DNA of 51,807 bases from JBDHTS01 sp044220535 (GTDB lineage Bacteria > Pseudomonadota > Alphaproteobacteria > Micavibrionales > Micavibrionaceae): contig JBGAQU010000008.1 in assembly GCA_044220535.1 (NCBI GenBank), forward strand, positions 1-51,807, read 5' to 3'. Under the pieces are notes generated by a model that had not been told where the DNA came from, did not search any database, and saw only the letters and a program-made list of their open reading frames with translations. Each line of letters starts with the position of its first letter. The first letter of the stretch is position 1. Positions 16,244 through 25,638 of this stretch are shown here, one piece after another. The position numbers and the translations under genes were made by a program.

Positions 16244-17245
16244 ATGAATCCCCTAATTGCCATCATCCAAGCTTGGCGCGATCGCCCGTTAAGAGGGGAT
16301 TTACAGGCTGGACGGGCTTTAGCAGCCGGCCTTGCTAAAGAACTTAATGGAACAACCGTATACTTGGACCCTAACACTTTAAATACTTTATATCCTGAAA
16401 CCCCATTCTATGAGGATCAGGTCAATCAATATCTGGAAGACCATCGACCCGCCATAACAATGGTTTCGTTAGATGCTGTAGGTCAAGGACTTGAATTAAA
16501 TACGGAAGACACTTTTAGCATTTCCCTTTCATGCGAAAACTTAGCACGAACATATGCACGAAGCGCAGGGTATAAAAATGAAATTGTGCCGCACAACCTC
16601 ACACCAGAATTATTTCATTCCGAAGGTAAAAAGCTGATCGACGCATATCCGGAGATTCGTCATCCCCTGATTGCCGTCATGACCACGGATCTTGACGATA
16701 TGCACGAGCTTGCCGATGAATTATATCAGAGATGTTGTGAAATGCCTGAAGCAACAATTTTTGTCTGCACCGGCCCACGCACACAAGGAAGTTCGTACAA
16801 GGAATTGGCTGAAGTCTATTGCAAAAGATTAAATGCAACAGGAAGTCAGCAAAATATAAACTTTATAACTTATGATTTAAATGAAGAGAACTTATCCCCT
16901 CCACCAAAACCAAATCCTTATGCGGGTCTTATTGACCAGGCAGATCACATCGTTGTTGCAGGAATATCCATGTCAACTATTTCGGAAGTTTTGGCCGCCG
17001 GAAAAACTCCTCACTTGTATGAATCACGTTCCGATGAAAAAAAATGCGGAATTTTGCAGCGATTAGGTCTTGTGAAATTTATAGATCCAAAAAACCCCAA
17101 AGGTTTTGAAACAGAAAATATTGAACCCATAAACTTAACTCAAACTATCCTTAACGGGATCGCAGCACATTTCAGGCGCTATCGAGATGAACCTGATCAA
17201 GAAAAAAAGATCAGGATAATGATGGATCATAATCCTTGCCCATAA
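16244..17245 (+). CDS. ELM1-like (mitochondrial-fission ELM1 family) protein, tentative
   Basis: A 333-residue soluble protein. Its C-terminal half resembles the ELM1 family fold: ATIFVCTGPRTQGSSYKELA in place of the family's SRRTP strand, and NPYAGLIDQADHIVVAGISM followed by STISEVLAAGKTPHLYE in place of the NPYxGxLAxAD...SMxSEAxxxGKP motif. That motif recalls GT-B glycosyltransferases. The N-terminal half (MNPLIAIIQAWRDRPLRGDL onward) is less clear. Bacterial members have no established biochemical role; some lie near lipid A genes, consistent with msbA nearby. The gene is AT-richer than its neighbours. It ends 11 bp before the stop of the convergent HAD gene. Confidence 0.5.
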   Translation: MNPLIAIIQAWRDRPLRGDLQAGRALAAGLAKELNGTTVYLDPNTLNTLYPETPFYEDQVNQYLEDHRPAITMVSLDAVGQGLELNTEDTFSISLSCENLARTYARSAGYKNEIVPHNLTPELFHSEGKKLIDAYPEIRHPLIAVMTTDLDDMHELADELYQRCCEMPEATIFVCTGPRTQGSSYKELAEVYCKRLNATGSQQNINFITYDLNEENLSPPPKPNPYAGLIDQADHIVVAGISMSTISEVLAAGKTPHLYESRSDEKKCGILQRLGLVKFIDPKNPKGFETENIEPINLTQTILNGIAAHFRRYRDEPDQEKKIRIMMDHNPCP

Positions 17246-17256
17246 GGCATCTCAAT

Positions 17257-18189
17257 TTAAGCAATTTTCCTCTTTTTATGCTTCCTGTCCGGAAGCGCCC
17301 TGCCCCATTTGAGACGGTCGACCAGATAGGTCGGGCGGACGTTGTTGTACTGCAGGATCAGGATATTCAGGGCGCGATCCACTTCGGCGGGCGTGCGGCA
17401 GTTTTTGAAAGAGCCGTGATGGATGCCTGAACTGACCAGGCAGGTGTCAATGTTCATGCTGGCCGCGCCCAAAACGTCATGCGCCATGGTGTCACCGACC
17501 ATGACGGTCTGGCCTGGGTAAATTTCTTTGTCCTGAAGCAATTTCACGCAATAGCGGAAAATAGGCTGGTGCGGCTTGCCGATGTAATGCACGACGCCGC
17601 CGAAATCTTCATACCGCCGCGCGATCAGGCCGGGGCCGTGGACATGGCTGTCACCGATCAGGGCGCGTGAGTCCGGGTTGGCGCAGATGGCCTTCAGGCG
17701 ATTGCGGACAGCCTTGCGCAGCAAGGGCTCGTAATAATCGACCATGGTCTTTTCAGGCATGTCGGAGCCGCTGATCAGCAGGAAGTCAGCGTCTTCGATA
17801 TTCTTGACCGCTGTTACGCCAGAATCCTCAATGATGGATGTATCGCCGCCACGGCTCATCAGAAAGCAAGTCTGGCCAATATCCTTGAAAAACCCCTCAT
17901 GCTGGTTTTTCAGGCCTTCCCAGGTGATTTCTCCTGATGTAACAATTTTGTCATATAAATTGGGACCGATCCCCAGTTTTTTCAGGAATTCCTGGTTCGG
18001 CCCGGCCCGTTTGCCCGAGTTGGACAGGATGATGACGTGTTTTTTCCGGTCTTTCAGTTCTTTCAGGCAATCCGCCACGCCTTCATATGCGCGTTCCCCA
18101 TTATGAAGCACCCCCCACTGATCGATCAGCCGGGCGTTATAGGAATCCGAAATATCTGAAATACCTTGGCAAAACTTGGTCTTAGGCAT
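17257..18189 (-). CDS. HAD-superfamily class IIA hydrolase (TIGR01459 type)
   Basis: A 310-residue protein. Motif I is LIDQWGVLHNG (DxWGVLH, typical of the alphaproteobacterial TIGR01459 subfamily), motif II is VIILSNSGKRAG, and motif III/IV is MVGDTMAHDVLGAASMNIDT near residue 240. It belongs to the NagD/pyridoxal-phosphatase-like class IIA phosphatases with a C2 cap; substrate is unknown. In many alphaproteobacteria this gene precedes ribF, which is not seen here. The second residue of the DxD motif is Gln-Trp rather than Asp, as in this subfamily. Start ATG at 18189. Confidence 0.85.
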   Translation of the reverse strand: MPKTKFCQGISDISDSYNARLIDQWGVLHNGERAYEGVADCLKELKDRKKHVIILSNSGKRAGPNQEFLKKLGIGPNLYDKIVTSGEITWEGLKNQHEGFFKDIGQTCFLMSRGGDTSIIEDSGVTAVKNIEDADFLLISGSDMPEKTMVDYYEPLLRKAVRNRLKAICANPDSRALIGDSHVHGPGLIARRYEDFGGVVHYIGKPHQPIFRYCVKLLQDKEIYPGQTVMVGDTMAHDVLGAASMNIDTCLVSSGIHHGSFKNCRTPAEVDRALNILILQYNNVRPTYLVDRLKWGRALPDRKHKKRKIA

Positions 18190-18332
18190 GTCGAACGCTT
18201 TCAGGGGGCTAGGAAGGCTTGAACAGTATTCCCGTCCAGAATAGGCGATAAATCCTGAAGAAAGATTTAAGCCCGAGGATCCCCATTATGCCGTTAAAAT
18301 TTCATGAAAACAATGAGGTATAACATACATTC

Positions 18333-18360
18333 CGTCATCCCGGCGAAGGCCGGGATGACG
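18333..18360. repeat. REP-like palindrome, single copy
   Basis: A perfect 12-bp stem CGTCATCCCGGC / GCCGGGATGACG with a GAAG loop. It is the same family as the inverted pairs at 13266-13380 and 22367-22444, here as one complete hairpin in the spacer after the large coiled-coil gene. It lacks a T-tract in the direction of that gene (minus), so a terminator role is doubtful. Confidence 0.8.
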
Positions 18361-18370
18361 ATTTTTAAAA

Positions 18371-21300
18371 TCAAGCCGCCCTACGGTCTTCCCTGCTTAG
18401 CTTCGGATCGCGTCCGGCTGCGCCGCACAGGATCAGATAGAGCTTGCCGATATCGCTCGATGCAAAGGTCGCGCCCAGCAGGTCGCCATGGTCGTTGGAG
18501 ACGGCCTGATCGTACACTTCCTCGAACTGGCGCAGGAAGCGCTGGACATAGGTGCGGAATTCGTTGTCGCCGTTGAATTTCGCGCGAACCTTTTCCATCG
18601 GCATGGTATCGCCCATTTGCGCCAGACGGCGGGTGAAGGCGCCGATATCGCCCTTCTGGAACGCCTTCCAGGTTTTTTCCGGTACGTCACCTTCCAGCAT
18701 ACGGCTGAAATCGACTGACATGGAGTGCAGGCTTTCGACAATAAATTTGGCAGAAGCCAGGAAGGCTTCGCGTTGCACACGGCCTTCTTCCTTGCGAATG
18801 CGGTCGATATGCTGGGTGGCATCCTGAACCGCCTTGAACAGCGCGTTGGACTGACGGCCAAAAGCGGAGGCCGCTTCGTCCGCCGATTTGATAGCGGAAG
18901 CGGAAACCGTGACCAGACGCTGCGATTCATCTTTCAGGCCTTCGCGAGATTTCTCGACACGGGATACGACTTCGCGCACGGCGTCATCAATCTCACCGAG
19001 TCGTGCGGCAAGGGTTGAGACGGCCTTGCTGACCTGATCGGCGGAGGTGGTCGAGCTACCGGAAATCAGCGAAGCCTGGCGGCGCAGTTCTTCGCTGTAT
19101 TCGCGCGTGGTTTTCAGGGAAACATTCATCTGCTCTGCCACTTCGCGCGACCTCAGCGCAAAACCATCACCTGATTTCTTAAGTTCAACCAGGGAATCGC
19201 GGGACGATTTGACCAGTGTTTCCGTATGCGACTGCAGATTGCCAACCAGCTCACCTGTCAGGCGAACAGCGGATGAAGCCGCTTCGTTCAGTGCATCGCC
19301 TTCTTTGCGCGCCAATGTTGCAACTTCATCGATACGGTCGCGTGCGCGGCCTGCGACATCGTCAACCCTGTCAGCCGAACGCCCCAGTTCCTGCGAAACA
19401 TCGCCAAGCTGCGCCACAGATTGGCCGACGGATTGGGAGAGTTCGTGGAATTGCTCATTGATCGCCTTATGAATCGCCTCGATTTTAAGCAATGCCTGAT
19501 CGGTAAGAAGATGGATATCCGAAGAGCGGTTTTCCAGGGACTGGCCAATGGAACGCATCTTCTCGGCAGCAGTCGTGGATGCCTGCTCGATATCTTCAAA
19601 CTTGTCCTGAATGATATCGCTTGCATCGCGCAGAAGTGCGGAGGCTTCGCTGGATCCGGTTTTCAATGCTGCCAGACGTTCATCAAACAGCACGCCGATC
19701 TGTTGCAGTTTTTCAAGATTGCTGTCGGCGGAGGTTTTAAAGCCTTCATGCAGATCGTCAAACTTTGCCTTGGCTTCAGATGCCTGCTCGATGGTTTTTT
19801 TCAGGACAGGCTCAAACCCGTCCGCCACGCCGATCATTGCATCCATAGCCGTGCGAACTGATGCGGTCGCATCTTCCGATGTGGATTTGATGGAGGCGGA
19901 GCGTTCGCCGATGGTCGTGTCCAGCTCCTTGAGATCCTCAAGGATACGTGAAGTTTCTTTTTCGGCGGCTTCGCAACGGTTGGCAATTTCCTTTTCTACG
20001 CGGATAATATCCAGCACGGCGTTTTCAGAGAGTTCGCCCAAACGGCTGGCCTGGCGGCTTAGCGCGTCGCCAACCAAGCGGATGCTTTCCAGCGACTCAC
20101 TGACATCACTGTTCAGGCTTTCGCGCTGATCGGCCAGTTGCGATTCAATGGCGCGGGTCTGGCCGGAAATCTGCCCGGCGATGGCCGAAATTTCCTGGGC
20201 CTGGCCACGCAGGGCGCTGCGGATATGGTCGGCGCTTTCACGGGCCTTATCGCTTGCTTCGCCCAGTTCGGTGACGCGCTTGCGCAGTGTCTCTTCGATT
20301 TCCTTGTGACGTGAATCCGCGTCGGACACGGCCGTCTCAATATTGCGCAGCGGTCCTTCCAGTGCCAGCCGCGCCGCATCGGCACGCGCTGAAACACTGG
20401 AAACGGATTGTTCAATGCGGGAGGCCTGGTCGTCGATCGCTTCCGACAGTTTTTCGATCTGTTCGTTGGCAAGGTCCGTGGCGGCATCCACCTGTGTCCG
20501 GCTGGTTTCCAGCATGGACAGGATTTTTTCGATGTAGCCTACATTGTCCTTGCCCGCCTGGTTCAGCACGTCGACATTGTCGCGCGTGGACTGGATCAGG
20601 GACTCCGCCTGTTTTTTGGCGGACTCGGTCGATTGTTCCATTTTCTCAATCGCATGACGGACGGCCGCGCCAATGGATTCTGCACCAGACAGGGCGACTG
20701 CCATGGCATCGCCCAGCTTGCTGGCCGCGCCCGTACCGGCTTCTTCAATCGCGTTCGCTTCGCTGGTCAGGCCGGCAACGGTATCGCGCAGGCGATCTAC
20801 CTGAGCATTAATACGCTCCTCAATCTCACCTGTACGTGTCGACATTTGCTCAGCCGTATTATTCAATCCGCTCACCGCATCATTGACGGTTTCAGCGATG
20901 CGGCTTGCCTGATTAGCAACGGCTTCCGCGCCTTCGTCCAGTGCCTTGCGTTGTTCTTCGATGGTTTCGCCGGATTCTTTAATCGCGCCAATCGTGCGGG
21001 CGGAAGTCTGCTCCAGCTTGACGATCTGTTCTTCAATCGTAGTGGACAGGCGTGCGGTTTCGGTGGTCAGGCCATCGGCGGCGGTGGACAGGCCTTTGGT
21101 ATGGACATCGAATTCCTTGCCGATTTCGGTCAGGCGTTCGGCAACCGTATCGACCGCCTTGTTCAGGGAGTCGAAGTTTTTATCAAGATTGCTTTCGATG
21201 ATCTTGGTTTTTTCTTCGGCCCTGCTCGCAGCATCGACGATTTTATCGGCGCCACGTCCCAGCGTTTCCTCAACCAGGGCAGATTGTTCAAGAACGACCT

Positions 21301-22150
21301 TGGTCGCCTTATCCCAGGCATTGACGCCGTCCTGCGTTTTCGCGCCGATGGTGGCCGTGCGCTCTTCGATTTCCCCGGTCAGGCTTAAAAGCCGGGCAGC
21401 GCGTTCGTTCAGCGTGTCTGCCAGACGATCAATATGGAATTCGGTCTTTTTGGACACGCCGACGAAATCGCGGATTTCGGTGCGCAGCCCCTGACGCGCA
21501 CGGGAAATGGCCTTGATCACGGCTTTGGACGATAAGGCCAGTTCAGCAGCCTGCTGGCACAGTCTCTCCATGTCCTTATTGATCTGCTTGGTGCGGTCGG
21601 CTGACGGGAAGATGATGGATTGCAATTCTTCACGCAGCGCACCGGCATACCGCTCAATCTCCCGGCCGCGCATAACATGACCCAAAATCATCCAGATCAA
21701 GGCGATGGGCGCCAGAACGGCCATAAAGATGCCGCCGATATCCTGGATCTTCATCGGGCCGGACGCAGCGTGATTGCCTAGGCCTACATATAATATGCAG
21801 AACGCCACCCAAACCGAGGTAGCGATCCAGCCGCCCCATCTGATCATGTCGTTGATTTTTGCATCGTTGAGGTTCGAATTCGGCGTACCCAGCAGCAAAA
21901 CGGACTCCCGGTCTATTTCACGCGCTTCGTTTTCATGGAAGGTCGGGCCTTCCTGCTTTTCCGCGCCCGGCAATGCGGAGATGCGCAAACGGCCAAGACC
22001 GCCTTCACCTTTGAAATCGATCCCGCGCGTTGCCTTGACCTCCGGCAGCTTGTCCAGCGGGTTTTTCGGCGTCGTCAAAACCCTGGTGCTTTCCGTTTCC
22101 TTAGGAATTGAAACGGCATCATCCTGCCGGTGGGCGGGTTTGGACGTCAT
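18371..22150 (-). CDS. Large membrane-anchored coiled-coil protein (TipN-like architecture)
   Basis: A 1259-residue protein. Residues 1-104 are a charged cytoplasmic N-terminus, two membrane helices follow at ~105-125 (WGGWIATSVWVAFCILYVGL) and ~138-160 (IGGIFMAVLAPIALIWMILG), then ~950 residues of nearly continuous coiled coil rich in Ala, Glu, Lys, Ser and Thr. The last ~140 residues form a more globular domain (FIVESLHSMSVDFSRMLEGD, then TFASSDIGKLYLILCGAAGR). No enzyme motif is seen. Two N-terminal helices plus long coiled coil recall alphaproteobacterial polarity factors such as TipN; sequence-level relation is not shown. It could equally be a methyl-accepting-like or envelope-tethering scaffold. 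It is probably monocistronic: 311 bp without a gene precede it. Confidence 0.75.
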   Translation of the reverse strand: MTSKPAHRQDDAVSIPKETESTRVLTTPKNPLDKLPEVKATRGIDFKGEGGLGRLRISALPGAEKQEGPTFHENEAREIDRESVLLLGTPNSNLNDAKINDMIRWGGWIATSVWVAFCILYVGLGNHAASGPMKIQDIGGIFMAVLAPIALIWMILGHVMRGREIERYAGALREELQSIIFPSADRTKQINKDMERLCQQAAELALSSKAVIKAISRARQGLRTEIRDFVGVSKKTEFHIDRLADTLNERAARLLSLTGEIEERTATIGAKTQDGVNAWDKATKVVLEQSALVEETLGRGADKIVDAASRAEEKTKIIESNLDKNFDSLNKAVDTVAERLTEIGKEFDVHTKGLSTAADGLTTETARLSTTIEEQIVKLEQTSARTIGAIKESGETIEEQRKALDEGAEAVANQASRIAETVNDAVSGLNNTAEQMSTRTGEIEERINAQVDRLRDTVAGLTSEANAIEEAGTGAASKLGDAMAVALSGAESIGAAVRHAIEKMEQSTESAKKQAESLIQSTRDNVDVLNQAGKDNVGYIEKILSMLETSRTQVDAATDLANEQIEKLSEAIDDQASRIEQSVSSVSARADAARLALEGPLRNIETAVSDADSRHKEIEETLRKRVTELGEASDKARESADHIRSALRGQAQEISAIAGQISGQTRAIESQLADQRESLNSDVSESLESIRLVGDALSRQASRLGELSENAVLDIIRVEKEIANRCEAAEKETSRILEDLKELDTTIGERSASIKSTSEDATASVRTAMDAMIGVADGFEPVLKKTIEQASEAKAKFDDLHEGFKTSADSNLEKLQQIGVLFDERLAALKTGSSEASALLRDASDIIQDKFEDIEQASTTAAEKMRSIGQSLENRSSDIHLLTDQALLKIEAIHKAINEQFHELSQSVGQSVAQLGDVSQELGRSADRVDDVAGRARDRIDEVATLARKEGDALNEAASSAVRLTGELVGNLQSHTETLVKSSRDSLVELKKSGDGFALRSREVAEQMNVSLKTTREYSEELRRQASLISGSSTTSADQVSKAVSTLAARLGEIDDAVREVVSRVEKSREGLKDESQRLVTVSASAIKSADEAASAFGRQSNALFKAVQDATQHIDRIRKEEGRVQREAFLASAKFIVESLHSMSVDFSRMLEGDVPEKTWKAFQKGDIGAFTRRLAQMGDTMPMEKVRAKFNGDNEFRTYVQRFLRQFEEVYDQAVSNDHGDLLGATFASSDIGKLYLILCGAAGRDPKLSREDRRAA

Positions 22151-22366
22151 GCGGAAATCTCCGGGCGCTTGGTATATTTGGAACTGACTTTTTCTTTAGC
22201 GCGAAGGCATTTTTACATCAAGACAGGCCATCCTCTATAAATACTTTAGACTTGATAAAAACCACGCTGGCGCATGGAGTTATTCCCGTTTGAGAAATCT
22301 GTGGATGAATTCCGCTTCGGTAAAGCCATAGAACGTTTTCCATGATGCTTAACCTGCCTTTTTATC

Positions 22367-22444
22367 TGTCATCCCGGCGAAAGCCGGAACCGGGTAAACG
22401 TAGCGTACAATGTTAACCCGGTCCCGGCTTTCGCCGGGATGACA
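22367..22444. repeat. REP-like palindromes as a 29-bp-arm inverted repeat
   Basis: Arms at 22367-22395 and 22416-22444 are reverse complements over 29 bases with one mismatch and enclose a 20-bp spacer. Each arm itself contains the CCCGGC-GAAA-GCCGG hairpin. The element lies directly upstream of the permease start (22462) in the gene-free spacer 22151-22461. Nothing else is recognisable in that spacer. Confidence 0.85.
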
Positions 22445-22461
22445 ATGAAGAAGGAAGAGAT

Positions 22462-23895
22462 ATGTCCGCTCTTAAACACGCATTGTTCCGCAAACGCCTG
22501 GTGAATTGCGCACCGGGCGAAGACGGTTTGAAACAAGTTTTGAACGCCTGGGATCTGACCCTGCTAGGCATCGGGGCGATTATCGGAACAGGCATTTTCG
22601 TTCTGACCGGCCATGCGGCGGCGACACAGGCGGGACCCGCCGTTGTTCTGTCCTTCGTCGTGGCAGGGTTCGCCTGCGCCTTCGCGGCATTGGCCTATGC
22701 CGAATTGGCCGCCAGCGTCGGCGGATGCGGCAGTGCGTACGGATATTCCTATGCCGCCTTCGGCGAACTGATCGCATGGATCATCGGATGGGATCTGGTA
22801 CTGGAATACGGCGTCTCGGTCGCTGCAGTGGCCAATGGCTGGTCGGGGTACTTCAATAACTTTTTAGGCGCGGTGGGACTAAGCCTGCCGGATGTTCTGA
22901 CCAAAGGTCCGTTTGCGGTTGATCCGGTTACCAAGCTCGCCTCACCCGGTATCGTCAATCTGCCAGCCGTCGCTATCATCCTGGCGCTGATGGCGATGCT
23001 GATTGTCGGCGTCAAGGAAAGCGCAAAGCTCAACGCCGCCATGGTGTTTATCAAACTGCTGACAATCTGTGTATTTGTCGGCGTTGCTATCTTTCATGTG
23101 CAGCCTGCGCTTTGGGATCCGTTCATGCCTTTCGGCTGGTTCGATCACGGTGCGGATGGCAAGCCGGTCGGTATTCTGGCCGGTGCATCGTTGGTGTTCT
23201 TCGCCTATGTCGGGTTTGACGCGGTGTCCACGGCGGTTGAAGAAACACGCAACCCGCAGCGCGATGTGCCGATCGGCATTCTGTCTTCACTGGCATTCTG
23301 CACGGTGATTTACATTATCGTATCAGGCCTGCTGACCGGGATCGTGTCTTACACCGAACTGAATGTATCCTCACCAGTCGCGCACGCGCTTGAACTGCTC
23401 GGGATCAACTGGGCGACCTGGCTGGTTTCAACCGGGGTGATCTTCGGCCTGTCGACGGTGATGCTGGTCCTGTATTACGGCCTGACCCGGATTATCTTCG
23501 CCATGTCGCGTGACGGCCTGCTGCCCGCCATGCTGGGCAGCGTCAACGGCAAAACCCATACGCCTGTGAAGTCCACCGTCATCTGCGGCGTAATCATGGC
23601 CGTGATGGCCGGGTTTATCCCACTGGGCGCGCTGGCGGAACTCGTGAATATCGGCACGCTGGCCGCCTTCGTGCTGGTCTGCGGCGGCGTGATCGTCATG
23701 CGCATCAAGCACCCGGATATGCCAAGGCCGTTCAAGGCGCCGTTCGGCATCGTGCTGCCTGTGCTGGGCGTGCTGTCCTGCGGTGCGCTGATCGCCTTCC
23801 TGCCCTGGGAAACGCATTTGCGCTTCGTGCTATGGCTGGCCGTCGGGATGGTGATCTACTTCGCTTATTCGATAAAGCACAGCAGGGCGGTTTAA
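22462..23895 (+). CDS. APC-family amino acid permease (cationic amino acid transporter type)
   Basis: A 477-residue integral membrane protein with about 12 hydrophobic segments. The N-terminal APC signature is LTLLGIGAIIGTGIFVLTGH, followed by AGPAVVLSFVVAGFACAFAA, AYAELAASVGGCGSAYGYSY and the FFAYVGFDAVSTAVEETRNP segment, all characteristic of the CAT/YfnA branch. It probably imports an amino acid by proton symport; the substrate cannot be told from sequence. AAGGAAGAGAT at 22449-22459 is the ribosome site. It is convergent with the next gene, with a long inverted repeat between them. Confidence 0.9.
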   Translation: MSALKHALFRKRLVNCAPGEDGLKQVLNAWDLTLLGIGAIIGTGIFVLTGHAAATQAGPAVVLSFVVAGFACAFAALAYAELAASVGGCGSAYGYSYAAFGELIAWIIGWDLVLEYGVSVAAVANGWSGYFNNFLGAVGLSLPDVLTKGPFAVDPVTKLASPGIVNLPAVAIILALMAMLIVGVKESAKLNAAMVFIKLLTICVFVGVAIFHVQPALWDPFMPFGWFDHGADGKPVGILAGASLVFFAYVGFDAVSTAVEETRNPQRDVPIGILSSLAFCTVIYIIVSGLLTGIVSYTELNVSSPVAHALELLGINWATWLVSTGVIFGLSTVMLVLYYGLTRIIFAMSRDGLLPAMLGSVNGKTHTPVKSTVICGVIMAVMAGFIPLGALAELVNIGTLAAFVLVCGGVIVMRIKHPDMPRPFKAPFGIVLPVLGVLSCGALIAFLPWETHLRFVLWLAVGMVIYFAYSIKHSRAV

Positions 23896-23918
23896 ACATC
23901 ACAGACAAAAAAAGATTC

Positions 23919-24011
23919 TTTAACACAGAGAACACGGAGTTTAAGAAAGAGGACACGGAGCATATAATGCTCCGTGTCCTCTTTCTTAAACTCCGTGTTC
24001 TCTGTGTTAAA
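23919..24011. repeat. Perfect 45-bp inverted repeat with 3-bp loop
   Basis: The left arm 23919-23963 and right arm 23967-24011 are exact reverse complements, separated by ATA. The arm starts TTTAACACAGAGAACACGG and contains a partial internal repeat (GAACACGGAG, then GGACACGGAG). It sits between the convergent permease and hypothetical genes. There is no following T-tract, so it is not a standard terminator, though an RNA from either strand would fold into a 45-bp duplex. CACAGAG/ACACGGAG-type dispersed repeats are known to me from other bacteria, but I cannot check identity. Confidence 0.95.
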
Positions 24012-24037
24012 AGTTTTCCTGCCTGCGGCGCTATTTA

Positions 24038-24529
24038 TTATTTACAAAGCGGAACAGAAACCGGGCGCTGCTGATAGCTGGTTGCGGCCCATTGCTTGAT
24101 TGCCTTGTCGTCCATTCCCTTCACCTTGTCGATGCGGGGCGCATAAGTGTAGCAGAACATGTCCGGGCGCATTTTGGCGGCATCCAGGGAGATTTTGTTC
24201 GCGAACGCCGTGCGCATGGTGTTCAGGTCGGATTCAGGATTTTTCGATCCGGATTTTTTGAAGTAATCCAGCAGCACGGTTTCGTAATCCGCGAAGGTCT
24301 TGGCATGCACGGCCGTGAACTTGCGATAGGTCATGTATAGATTATCCGCGCTTTTGCTGAACCGGCTGGTCTGGCAGTTCAGGCCGATCACCATCAACTC
24401 ACTGTGAATGCGAATGCCCTGCTCCGCTTCGGCCTGCGCAGGCGTATAGCATTTAGTGCCGGCGAAGGACGGTGCAGCAAAGGCGCAAATCATCGCGGCG
24501 GCGAGCAGAAGGCGTTTCATGATCGTCAT
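24038..24529 (-). CDS. Hypothetical exported protein
   Basis: A protein of about 163 residues with a clear signal peptide (MKRLLLAAAMICAFAAPSFA, cleavage before GTKCYTP). The mature part has four cysteines (KCYTP, LNCQTSRF, MFCYTY, PLCK) that could form two disulfides in the periplasm, and is otherwise mostly helical. I do not recognise the family. Possible starts are GTG 24535, ATG 24529 and ATG 24520; I use ATG 24529. It follows the hydroxyacid dehydrogenase by about 11 bases on the same strand and may be co-transcribed, though a functional link is not obvious. Confidence 0.75.
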   Translation of the reverse strand: MTIMKRLLLAAAMICAFAAPSFAGTKCYTPAQAEAEQGIRIHSELMVIGLNCQTSRFSKSADNLYMTYRKFTAVHAKTFADYETVLLDYFKKSGSKNPESDLNTMRTAFANKISLDAAKMRPDMFCYTYAPRIDKVKGMDDKAIKQWAATSYQQRPVSVPLCK

Positions 24530-24540
24530 AGTCACTCTCT

Positions 24541-25488
24541 CTAAACTGTTTTGACAGGCGTTTTTAACGGCTCGCCCTTGAAATGCGCCAGCAGGTTTTC
24601 AATGACCAGCCGGCCCATCTTTGTCCGCGTTTCGGTGGTTGCACTGCCTGTATGCGGCAACAGCACGACGTTGTCCATCGAAAAAAGCGCTTCGGGCGCG
24701 TGCGGCTCATGCGCATAAACATCAAGCCCGGCGCCCGCGATCACACGGTTGGACAACGCGCGCAGAAGGTCGCCTTCCTTCACAACGCTGCCCCGCGCGA
24801 CATTGATAAGGAAGCCTTTCGCCCCCAGCAATTCAAGAATGCCGTAATCCACAAGATTGAGCGTATCCGGCCCGCCCATGCAGGACAGGATCAGGAAATC
24901 AACGTCGCGCGCCATCTCCTTCAAATCCGGATAGAATTTGTATGTCTGGTCCGCCTTCTTGCGCGGCCCGTGATAGACAACCGTAATCCCGAACGCCTCC
25001 AGCCGCCTTGCAATCGCCTGCCCGATCCGCCCCAGCCCGACGATCCCTGCCGTCTTTCCGGACAGGCTGGTGCCAAGACCCATCGGCCCGTTCGGCCACT
25101 TGCCCACGCGCACATATATGTCGCCTTCGCAAATGCGTCTGGTCACGGCCAGCAATAAAGCCAGCGCAGTATCCGCAGTATCGCCGGTCAGGATATCCGG
25201 CGTATTGGTGACGGCGACGCCCCGCTTCGCCGCTGCCGCCAAGTCAATATTATCGATACCAACCCCAACCTGCGCCACAATCTCCGCATTAGGTAAGGCT
25301 TCCAGAAGCCGCTCACTCACTTGCATACCGCCCGCGAAGGACAGCACGGCAACAATCTCCTGCCCCCTGTTACGCAGCAAGGCTTCCGGATCTACGTCCC
25401 GCCGCAGCTTTATAATCTCGAAATGCTTTTCGAGTTCCGTCATCTCAGCAGGCAGCATGCTGCCAAGTGCAAGGATCTTTTTTGCCAT
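24541..25488 (-). CDS. D-isomer-specific 2-hydroxyacid dehydrogenase (glyoxylate/hydroxypyruvate reductase-like)
   Basis: A 315-residue cytoplasmic NAD(P)-dependent enzyme. The NAD-binding motif GIVGLGRIGQAIARRL is near residue 150, the substrate-binding segment AQVGVGIDNIDLAAAAKRGV precedes it, and catalytic Arg and Glu lie in NVARGSVVKEGDLLRAL and AGAGLDVYAHEP, with His in VVLLPHTGSATTETR. This layout and length match plant-type hydroxyphenylpyruvate / glyoxylate-hydroxypyruvate reductases; the exact substrate cannot be assigned. The GPRKK stretch after the dinucleotide fold suggests NADP preference (inference). Start ATG at 25488. Confidence 0.9.
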   Translation of the reverse strand: MAKKILALGSMLPAEMTELEKHFEIIKLRRDVDPEALLRNRGQEIVAVLSFAGGMQVSERLLEALPNAEIVAQVGVGIDNIDLAAAAKRGVAVTNTPDILTGDTADTALALLLAVTRRICEGDIYVRVGKWPNGPMGLGTSLSGKTAGIVGLGRIGQAIARRLEAFGITVVYHGPRKKADQTYKFYPDLKEMARDVDFLILSCMGGPDTLNLVDYGILELLGAKGFLINVARGSVVKEGDLLRALSNRVIAGAGLDVYAHEPHAPEALFSMDNVVLLPHTGSATTETRTKMGRLVIENLLAHFKGEPLKTPVKTV

Positions 25489-25638
25489 ATTGCATCCATT
25501 GTAATTCCACCTTTATATTATGATACGAAGGATAATCGTGACTGAACAAATGAATTCCCGCAAAACATTTGACAGAATTCAATTGCAAATGATAAAATTT
25601 AAAGGTTATTTTGAACGTCTTAAAATTATAAGGCAGAT

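Noticed and set aside
18333..18360. Terminator for the large coiled-coil gene
   Set aside because: The palindrome has no T-tract in the direction of that gene and belongs to a dispersed repeat family.
20408..21388. 326-codon plus-strand ORF opposite the coiled-coil gene
   Set aside because: The minus-strand protein has coherent membrane and coiled-coil structure; the opposite reading is Phe/Gly-rich without motifs.
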